Positions 44,487 to 49,159 of a stretch of DNA of 49,159 nucleotides are shown here, in pieces. Origin of the DNA: Candidatus Babeliales bacterium (lineage in GTDB: Bacteria; Babelota; Babeliae; Babelales; Chromulinivoraceae); NCBI GenBank assembly GCA_017992075.1, contig JAGOPI010000004.1, forward strand, positions 1 to 49,159. The letters are read 5' to 3'. Made by a program: the position numbers and the translations under genes. The notes under the pieces are model-generated. The model worked only from the letters and a program-made list of their open reading frames with translations, was not told the origin of the DNA and did not search any database. Every line of letters starts with the position of its first letter. The stretch's first letter is position 1.

Positions 44487-44564
44487 GTCCCTATCGTCTA
44501 GCCCGGTCTAGGACATTACCCTTTCACGGTAGAAACATGGGTTCAAATCCCATTAGGGACGCCA
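44487..44564 (+). tRNA. tRNA-Glu (anticodon UUC)
   Basis: The acceptor GTCCCTA pairs with TAGGGAC. The anticodon stem TACC/GGTA carries loop CTTTCAC (anticodon UUC), and the T arm is GGGTTCAAATCCC. GCCA is encoded. It lies 144 bases after tRNA-Lys and is probably on the same transcript. The sequence closely follows the bacterial tRNA-Glu pattern, with a D loop about two bases longer than in E. coli. Confidence 0.95.
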
Positions 44565-44611
44565 TACTTCGCGTTACTTCGTAACAAGCTACGTATGGCT
44601 GCCGCCGGCGG
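44561..44611. repeat. Palindromic element starting in the tRNA-Glu CCA end
   Basis: GCCATAC (44561-44567) pairs with GTATGGC (44593-44599). Inside is the perfect GTTAC-TTC-GTAAC hairpin (44573-44585). A second palindrome, CCGCCGGCGG (44602-44611), follows. CATACTTCGC (44563-44572) recurs inverted as GCGAAGTATG at 44645-44654, before the first GIY-YIG gene. Confidence 0.65.
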
Positions 44612-44714
44612 TATACAGAAAAAAATAAAATATTGATAATAAAAGCGAAGTATGCGTTACGAAGCTACCACGTTAGTGGGGGCGTAGTAAGGCTGTCTTG
44701 CACCATGAGAATTT

Positions 44715-44954
44715 ATGTATTTCGTTTATTTCCTTCGATCAATTAATAATCCTCAAAAAACTTATATTGGGTATACAACTGATATCACACAACGTCTTGA
44801 GACCCATAACTCTGGCGGATCTGTTTATACCAAAGATAATCGTCCATGGTATCTTGTGACTTATGTCGCTTTCGATTCAGAAACAAAAGCAAAGAGCTTT
44901 GAAAAATATGTTAAGGTCGGCTCTGGTAATGCTTGGGCTAAAAAGCACCTTTGA
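44715..44954 (+). CDS. Small GIY-YIG nuclease-domain protein (intact copy)
   Basis: The 79-residue product is a single GIY-YIG domain of the UvrC-N/YhbQ-like kind. It has VYFLRS and YIGYT (the GIY...YIG pair), RLETHNSGGSVYTKDNRPW with the conserved Arg and His, and the Glu in FEKYVK. Such small proteins are common in host-associated and candidate-phylum bacteria; many may be home-made DNA-nicking enzymes, but their roles are unknown. It sits between palindromic elements directly after two tRNA genes. A decayed paralogue lies 134 bases downstream. Confidence 0.9.
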   Translation: MYFVYFLRSINNPQKTYIGYTTDITQRLETHNSGGSVYTKDNRPWYLVTYVAFDSETKAKSFEKYVKVGSGNAWAKKHL

Positions 44955-44955
44955 T

Positions 44956-45041
44956 AGCTTTCGCCAAGGCTTCAGCTGGCATGGCCAGCACAGAAGGTAT
45001 TGAAAACAATAAGTGCAGATCACGAAATAAATGCGAAAGCT
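44956..45041. repeat. Nested inverted repeat between the two GIY-YIG genes
   Basis: AGCTTTCGC (44956-44964) pairs with GCGAAAGCT (45033-45041). Inside is the perfect GCTGGC-ATG-GCCAGC hairpin (44975-44989). The DNA here is more GC-rich than its surroundings. Confidence 0.55.
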
Positions 45042-45088
45042 GCGCGCCATAGCTTTAGCGACGGCGGGCTAATTAAAAAAACAACTTT

Positions 45089-45331
45089 ATGTTTTATGTT
45101 TATCTCATTCAATCAATCAATTTCTCTGACAAAAAACACATTAGTCATACTGACAATCTAAAAAAGCGACTTCCTACGCATGACTCAGGTGGATCTGTTT
45201 ACACCAAAGATCATAGGCCTTGGAAATTGATTATGTGTTTAGCGTTTCGGGATAAGCTTAAAGCAACGGCTTTTGAAAAATATCTCAAGTCTGGCGCTGG
45301 CAGAGTTTTTGCAAAAAAAAGATTTTGGTAA
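45089..45331 (+). CDS. Degenerate GIY-YIG domain protein (second copy)
   Basis: The 80-residue product aligns along its whole length with the copy at 44715 (SGGSVYTKD, FEKYLK, GAGRVFAKK). The second half of the catalytic motif has decayed: YIGYT is HISHT, so the Tyr and first Gly are gone. The frame is open and the start is ATG, but no clear ribosome site is visible. It is probably an inactive or dying copy. Confidence 0.7.
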   Translation: MFYVYLIQSINFSDKKHISHTDNLKKRLPTHDSGGSVYTKDHRPWKLIMCLAFRDKLKATAFEKYLKSGAGRVFAKKRFW

Positions 45332-45470
45332 AATTTGTTTGTTTTTACACCAGTTCCTGTTATTACAATTTATTGTTAAAAAACATATATTACATAAATG
45401 AGCTACAGGTCGAGATAAGCTCAAATTGCAAAAAAAAGTGTTTCTGGTATGCTTTTCTATGAATTATAGA

Positions 45471-45503
45471 GCGCTGGTAAAAGCCAGAGCCTTTCGTTTT
45501 TTT
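45471..45503 (+). promoter_or_regulatory. Possible leader hairpin or attenuator before the secreted hydrolase gene
   Basis: GCGCTGG and CCAGAGC pair (one mismatch) around TAAAAG and are followed by a T-rich run, 22 bases before the start of the next gene. It may be an attenuator or a terminator from upstream. The call is weak. Confidence 0.35.
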
Positions 45504-45525
45504 AGGTGTTTTATGGGGGTTTTTT

Positions 45526-46260
45526 ATGAAATTAAAGAATGTGTCGTATTCATTTTTAATGGTAACGATATTGATTGGTAATATTCATACAGTTCAGGAA
45601 AGTTATTATTGGGGCGAGTCTAGAAGTACAATGCCAGTTGATGAAACTTTGTATGGTTTATTTTCATATGGATTGGGTGATAATTCAGTAAATGCTAAAA
45701 AAAGCTATTATCATTTAATGCCGGAAGTTTGCAATCAAAACAATTGTTATGTGCCGACTTTTAGTAAAGATTCTTTGATTAGTTCAATTTTTCAGTCTTG
45801 GAGTTATGTAAATGATTTATCAGATGTTTGGTACAAATTATTGTATAATAAAAATTTTATAGCAATTGGACATTCTCGTGGGGCTGAAATGTTAATACAT
45901 TTTATTGCTGATTGTAATCCAGACAATTTAAAAGCTTTGGTGTTAATAGCGGCGCCGGTTTCTGTTGGATTCGCATTTAAGGGCAAAATAGTAGGGGATC
46001 CTGTAGCTGTTCCTGCAAAAACATTAGCTTCTATTAAAGATATTAAAAACAAACAATTGCCAATTATATTGCTACATCAGCAAAATGATAAGCTTGTTAC
46101 AGTGGAACATTCACATTGTCTATTTAAAGAATTTAAAGCGCAAGGCTTTAAAAACGTATCATTAGTGATTATGCAAAGTGGTGGCCATAATGATCTTTTG
46201 GATAAAAAGGGTTATCGGGCATTACAACAATTTTATAAAAAAAATGGACTTGTTGTATAA
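45526..46260 (+). CDS. Secreted alpha/beta-hydrolase-like protein
   Basis: The 244-residue product has a signal peptide (SYSFLMVTILIGNIHT, ending near residue 24). It carries an alpha/beta-hydrolase triad by position: nucleophile Ser117 in GHSRG, acid Asp188 in QQNDKLV, base His221 in GGHND. The strand VLIAAPVSV after the nucleophile fits the fold. The N-terminal 70 residues before the core are unusual (YYWGESRST). The substrate is unknown; a secreted esterase or lipase acting outside the cell is plausible. The start is preceded by a G run then a T run (GGGGGTTTTTT), like its secreted neighbours downstream. Confidence 0.8.
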   Translation: MKLKNVSYSFLMVTILIGNIHTVQESYYWGESRSTMPVDETLYGLFSYGLGDNSVNAKKSYYHLMPEVCNQNNCYVPTFSKDSLISSIFQSWSYVNDLSDVWYKLLYNKNFIAIGHSRGAEMLIHFIADCNPDNLKALVLIAAPVSVGFAFKGKIVGDPVAVPAKTLASIKDIKNKQLPIILLHQQNDKLVTVEHSHCLFKEFKAQGFKNVSLVIMQSGGHNDLLDKKGYRALQQFYKKNGLVV

Positions 46261-46307
46261 CTTTGTTGTTTTATAAATTTGTTCTAAAATAGACTCGTAC
46301 GGTACGC

Positions 46308-46329
46308 CACTTTTTGCTAACAAAAAGTG
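46308..46329. repeat. Perfect 9-pair hairpin after the hydrolase gene
   Basis: CACTTTTTG pairs with CAAAAAGTG around CTAA. It is 47 bases after the stop codon and may help end the transcript, although the T run that follows (46341-46346) is 12 bases away. Confidence 0.6.
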
Positions 46330-46343
46330 ACGTAAGCGCCTTT

Positions 46344-46437
46344 TTTAAATGACTTTTTTTATTACGTCCTGTTGGGACAAAAATATTTCAGTATACAAAG
46401 CATACGTAATTAAAATAATCATTAGAAAAAATGCCTG
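46344..46437 (+). repeat. Two-hairpin repeat element, copy B
   Basis: TTTAAATGACTTTTTTTATTAC is shared with copy A. Hairpin 1 is GTCCT-GTT-GGGAC (46366-46378, one G-T pair) and hairpin 2 is GTATAC-AAA-GCATAC (46391-46405, one mismatch), with the linker AAAAATATTTCA between. Both stems differ from copy A in sequence but pair in the same places. Confidence 0.7.
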
Positions 46438-46470
46438 TTATTCGTAGTGAAACGTAGAATAAACTTTCTT

Positions 46471-46511
46471 TTATTCGTGCACGTTGTGCACTGAATAATT
46501 TGCAAAGCAAA
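46471..46511. repeat. Two adjacent perfect hairpins with three-base loops
   Basis: TTATTC plus GTGCAC pair with GTGCAC plus GAATAA around GTT (46471-46498, one bulged T). Directly after it, TTTGC-AAA-GCAAA forms a 5-pair hairpin (46499-46511). Confidence 0.65.
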
Positions 46512-46575
46512 CAAATAAAAAAACAATCGTTAAAAACTTTGACTTGTTATGCATCATGAGCAGCATGGAAATAAA

Positions 46576-46629
46576 AAATATCTTAAATCTGGTGCAGGTT
46601 GCGCTTTTGCAAAAAAAGATTTTGGTGAG
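46576..46629 (+). pseudogene. Remnant of a third GIY-YIG gene (C-terminus only)
   Basis: Eighteen codons read KYLKSGAGCAFAKKDFG, matching the C-terminus of the copy at 45089 (KYLKSGAGRVFAKKRFW). The upstream catalytic half is absent. The frame runs on without a conserved end. Confidence 0.65.
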
Positions 46630-46653
46630 ATGAATGCCTGGCAGGTAAGTCTG

Positions 46654-46733
46654 TCAAATGACTTTTTTTCTTTACTTTGTCGCTAAATGTTTCAGTATGC
46701 AAAGCATACGTAGTAAAAATAATCCTTAAAAAT
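46654..46733 (+). repeat. Two-hairpin repeat element, copy C
   Basis: TCAAATGACTTTTTTT, a damaged hairpin 1, the shared linker TAAATGTTTCA, then the perfect hairpin GTATGC-AAA-GCATAC (46695-46709) and a tail like copy B (AAAATAATCCTTA). Compared with copy B, the mismatch in hairpin 2 is repaired to a perfect pair. Confidence 0.65.
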
Positions 46734-46891
46734 TTTGTTCTTTAAACGCATTTTCATCATTTCGATACTTATAAAATGGAGATAATCTGTTGAAAATGTA
46801 TTCGTAAAACAGGGTCATCCTTTTGATAAAATATAGGTTTTTTTATATGCTTAAAATATCGATTAACATTTACTTTTTAGGGGTGTTTTTT

Positions 46892-47629
46892 ATGAAAAAA
46901 TCATTGTTGTTGTTACTATTGATGGTGCTGTTGCCAAATAACATTTTGCCGAGTATGCAACTTTTAAAGAAGTTTGGCATAGGTGTAGGAATATTTGGTA
47001 CAGCGTTAACTGGCTATCGACAAACAAATCTTTATTTAAAAGAACGTCAATATAAAAATTTATCTGATGATGCTGCGGTAGTTAACCCTCAATTAAATGA
47101 TGTTTTTATTCAAATAAGACAAGATTTTGGAATTAAGGAAAATGTGAAGTTGCGTGTTTTTAAAAATAACTCTGATTTTTTTCGTTTGATTGGTGGCGAA
47201 GGTGTTTATAGTTATTATTCAAAATCGGTATACCTTGCTTTTGTAGACGTTTTATCTAAACCCAAAATAATACACAATATCGCTCATGAATTAGAGCATC
47301 ATCGTCAATATCAAAAATATCCGCGGAGTTTTCCTTTTTCATATGTAAAGTGGATAAATAATGAACAAGGTGCAGATGCAGCTTCAGCTGGGTATCAAAA
47401 TTGTTATGATTGTTTGCGTGAAGTTGCTTTAGGTACTACTTATAGACATGAACCAAATAATACACCTTATGGATTTTTTACAACTTTATCTGGTTATTTT
47501 TCACCACAGGATTATGAGTTGTATGCTCAAGAATCACAAAAAAATAATGCACAATGTCCAGCTCATAAAGCGAGAATTCAAGCAGATATATATCCTACGT
47601 TAAAAGATTTTGTGCCTGAAAAATATTAA
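46892..47629 (+). CDS. Secreted HExxH metalloprotease, M48-like
   Basis: The ATG at 46892 follows AGGGGTG with normal spacing; the in-frame start at 46823 is less likely. The 245-residue product has a signal peptide (LLLLLLMVLLPNNILP). The zinc motif HELEH is at residues 132-136, and E158 in NEQGAD (E158 to D162) suits the third ligand of the gluzincin (HExxH...E..AD) class. The pair resembles peptidase M48, but the protein is short and lacks M48 membrane segments. It is likely a secreted protease of unknown target. It stands alone after repeat copy C. Confidence 0.8.
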   Translation: MKKSLLLLLLMVLLPNNILPSMQLLKKFGIGVGIFGTALTGYRQTNLYLKERQYKNLSDDAAVVNPQLNDVFIQIRQDFGIKENVKLRVFKNNSDFFRLIGGEGVYSYYSKSVYLAFVDVLSKPKIIHNIAHELEHHRQYQKYPRSFPFSYVKWINNEQGADAASAGYQNCYDCLREVALGTTYRHEPNNTPYGFFTTLSGYFSPQDYELYAQESQKNNAQCPAHKARIQADIYPTLKDFVPEKY

Positions 47630-47678
47630 AATTTTGCAATAGAAGTACAAAAGGCTTTTGAAATTTCTTTGGACTGAT

Positions 47679-47715
47679 TTTAAATGACTTTTTTAAAGCG
47701 CCATTGGCGCGAATC
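47679..47715 (+). repeat. Two-hairpin repeat element, copy D (short)
   Basis: TTTAAATGACTTTTTTAAA is followed by GCGCC-ATT-GGCGC (47698-47710), a perfect hairpin at the hairpin 1 position with yet another stem sequence. Hairpin 2 is not seen. Confidence 0.55.
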
Positions 47716-47731
47716 TTCTGTAACAATTTAT

Positions 47732-47761
47732 AATCCACTCAACCAAATGGGTGGATTTTTT
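47732..47761 (+). terminator. Intrinsic terminator downstream of the metalloprotease gene
   Basis: AATCCAC pairs with GTGGATT, extended by two pairs (T-G and C-G) around an 8-base loop, and is followed by a T run. Confidence 0.8.
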
Positions 47762-47923
47762 ATGCCTAAATGCAATCAAAAAATGCTTTAGATTAGCTCT
47801 TTTTGACTATTCTGGTCAGCTTTGTCCTCAAAATGATTTTTTTGGATTTTGTTCATATTGTAAAATTTATAAATATATATTATGATAAAAATAGGGAAAT
47901 ATCATTATAATATAAGGGTTTTT

Positions 47924-48706
47924 ATGAATTTACGTTATGTAACGCTACTTGTTTTTTCAATATTTTCTTTTCAAACCAAAGAACTTGAATGTCTTTCTAA
48001 AAAATTTGATACTCGGATATTATCAACATCAAGTATGGATGATGTTGTGGGATTATGTTCTTGTTGGATTCAAAATCAACAAGAAGTCTTTGGATATGGC
48101 ATAGAGGTATCCTATGAAAAAGCCCTCATGCTTTTGATATATTCAGCTTTAGATAATCACGAATCATATATGCAAAATGCTTTTGATTTTGAACAGTTTT
48201 GGCAACTTGTTTATCAAAGAGTTTATGATGCTATGAGTTATAAAAATCGATTATATTATTATATGACTCGTCAAATGGGCATGTTTTATGCAGATCAATT
48301 AGTCACGAAAGCTTTTTTTAAAGAAATTACAGCATCGAATACTTCTGGTAAAGAGGATAACAAATCAAAAAATCTTTTTTTGATAACATCTGTTGATGGA
48401 AAACCTGATCGCGTCGTAGCTTCTGCTCTTTGCAGGGTTGTGGACCAAGAAATTATAGAAGTAAAAGGTTTAATGGTTCAAAAAGAATATCGCAAAAAAG
48501 GTATTGCTTCGTCCTTATTACAACAAATAGAAACATATGCAAAAAATAATGCTATTCCTGAAATAGAATTTGAAGTTTATTCTTCAAATCATGCAATGTT
48601 GCATTGTGCTGCAAAATTTGGATATGAACAATATGATGTTAGAGACGATCTTGAAGATATATATGAACGACCAATATCTATATATTACTTTAAAAAAACT
48701 GTATAA
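47924..48706 (+). CDS. Secreted protein with a C-terminal GNAT acetyltransferase domain
   Basis: The ATG at 47924 follows AAGGG; the in-frame start at 47882 is less likely. The 260-residue product begins with a signal peptide (YVTLLVFSIFSF). The first half (to about residue 140) is of unknown kind. The C-terminal half carries the GNAT core: EVKGLMVQKEYRKKGIASSLL (acetyl-CoA motif Q/R-x-x-G-x-A), followed by EFEVYSSNHAMLHCAAKFGYE. An N-acetyltransferase with an export signal is unusual because acetyl-CoA is cytosolic; delivery into a host cell would solve this, but is inference. It is followed directly by a long palindrome. Confidence 0.8.
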   Translation: MNLRYVTLLVFSIFSFQTKELECLSKKFDTRILSTSSMDDVVGLCSCWIQNQQEVFGYGIEVSYEKALMLLIYSALDNHESYMQNAFDFEQFWQLVYQRVYDAMSYKNRLYYYMTRQMGMFYADQLVTKAFFKEITASNTSGKEDNKSKNLFLITSVDGKPDRVVASALCRVVDQEIIEVKGLMVQKEYRKKGIASSLLQQIETYAKNNAIPEIEFEVYSSNHAMLHCAAKFGYEQYDVRDDLEDIYERPISIYYFKKTV

Positions 48707-48764
48707 CAATCAATACAAAATAAAAGCCTTACAATTTGTAAGGCTTTTATTTTGTATTGATTGT
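48706..48764. terminator. 27-pair perfect palindrome, probable bidirectional terminator
   Basis: A 27-base arm (48706-48732) pairs perfectly with 48738-48764 around AATTT. The core GCCTTAC/GTAAGGC is followed by TTTTATTTTG, so it can end transcription rightward from the acetyltransferase gene. The length and perfection are far beyond what a terminator needs. Confidence 0.8.
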
Positions 48765-48768
48765 ATGA

Positions 48769-49046
48769 ATTCATTTTAAAGTGCTTTCTATTCAAGTTGA
48801 TGGTGGCAGTGAATTTATGGCAGAATTCGAACAAGCGTGCAAGACGCACAATATTAAGCTGTGTTTGTGTTTCCACCTCGATCATTGAAGCTAAATTGCT
48901 GCTTAGAGCGATTTAATGGCACATTTCACTATGAGTTTTATACTCTTTATCAACGATTTAAAAACATTCATAATTTAAATACGAAATTAGCTCAGTTCAG
49001 TCGTTTCTATAACGAAAAAAGACCCTATTTATGGGCCTATCCCTAA
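48769..49046 (+). pseudogene. Broken integrase-core transposase (IS481/IS3-like), C-terminal part only
   Basis: Frame 1 from 48769 reads VDGGSEFMAEFEQACKTHNI, the second catalytic Asp region of an rve integrase, and stops near 48889. The next frame continues from 48861 with FPPRSLKLNCCLERFNGTFHY and ends FYNEKRPYLWAYP at 49046. The usual text is PRSPKLNG.VERFN.T. A one-base shift is needed to join them, and the N-terminal half with the first catalytic Asp is missing. It is a relic and not active. Confidence 0.8.
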
Positions 49047-49072
49047 ATTAGCCAATTCAATTTAAAAGTAAT

Positions 49073-49115
49073 AAAATCTCCCTAAATTCTCGCAAAAGAA
49101 ACAAAGGGAGATTTT
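49073..49115. repeat. 11-pair inverted repeat after the transposase relic
   Basis: AAAATCTCCCT (49073-49083) pairs with AGGGAGATTTT (49105-49115) around a 21-base loop. It may be the end of the insertion element or a terminator. The right arm also contains the AGGGAG ribosome site of the next frame. Confidence 0.5.
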
Positions 49116-49118
49116 CAC

Positions 49119-49159
49119 ATGTGCAAAAATCAATGCTATAAAACATGCATTAATAAAGA
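49119..49159 (+). CDS. Possible start of a gene cut by the window edge
   Basis: AGGGAG eight bases upstream of ATG, then a short open frame with three Cys in ten residues (MCKNQCYKTC). Only 13 codons are visible, so nothing can be said about its function; the ribosome site is the only support. Confidence 0.35.
   Translation, partial: MCKNQCYKTCINK

Larger units (their letters stand above)
46261..46822. other. Hairpin-rich gene-free region
   Basis: These 560 bases hold no intact gene. They contain the hairpin at 46308-46329, repeat copy B, two hairpins at 46471-46511, a GIY-YIG remnant and repeat copy C, each listed separately. Confidence 0.6.

Noticed and set aside
44380-46733. CRISPR-like array from the repeats A-C
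   Set aside because: Copies are far apart and unevenly spaced, the repeats diverge, and no cas genes are in the window.

Overview
The window is AT-rich, densely coded bacterial DNA with Gram-negative features. These include outer-membrane assembly genes (TamB, a BamD-like protein), a cysteine-rich outer-membrane-type protein, and many small proteins with Sec signal peptides but no recognisable function. Housekeeping genes are scattered singly among them: comM, priA, orn, cdsA, hisS, tyrS, valS, ybeY, rluD, mgtE. The combination (low GC, a large unknown secretome, a tandem D-Ala-D-Ala ligase, a short ValS without the usual C-terminal arm, amino-acid uptake systems, small GIY-YIG genes) suggests a host-associated bacterium of the Candidatus Dependentiae (TM6) kind. 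That placement is inference from protein style, not from a marker gene.

Layout. 0-4.2 kb: a leftward pair of secreted/outer-membrane-like proteins. 4.3-13 kb: comM, small secreted proteins, priA, a DUF4143-type AAA ATPase and orn. 13.1-18.8 kb: a fused double D-Ala-D-Ala ligase convergent with an AGCS-type alanine/glycine carrier, then a three-gene polar amino-acid ABC transporter; a probable small RNA follows it (about 18.9 kb). 19-25 kb: PilB/GspE ATPase, BamD-like protein, YraN, CdsA, HisS. 25-27.6 kb: a likely highly expressed, cysteine-rich envelope protein and a small glycine-rich partner. 27.6-35 kb: tyrS with an M50-like protein that has lost its zinc ligands, valS, a secreted protein, a frameshifted small secreted gene and ybeY. 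35-42.4 kb: dispersed hairpin repeats, a membrane-associated unknown, TamB, a run of three phospholipase-D-like secreted paralogues in progressive decay, and rluD. 42.7-44.6 kb: mgtE, tRNA-Lys and tRNA-Glu.

44.3-49.2 kb is the accessory part. It holds two small GIY-YIG genes and the remnant of a third, many perfect short hairpins with three-base loops, and a repeat family (four copies, A-D) in which the hairpins stay paired while their stem sequences change. Three secreted enzymes (alpha/beta-hydrolase, HExxH metalloprotease, GNAT acetyltransferase) lie there too, and a broken integrase-type transposase lies at the end. The covarying repeat family beside decaying GIY-YIG genes is the best candidate here for something undescribed.

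All motif calls, promoters, hairpins and residue positions were read by eye; no database search or folding calculation was run.
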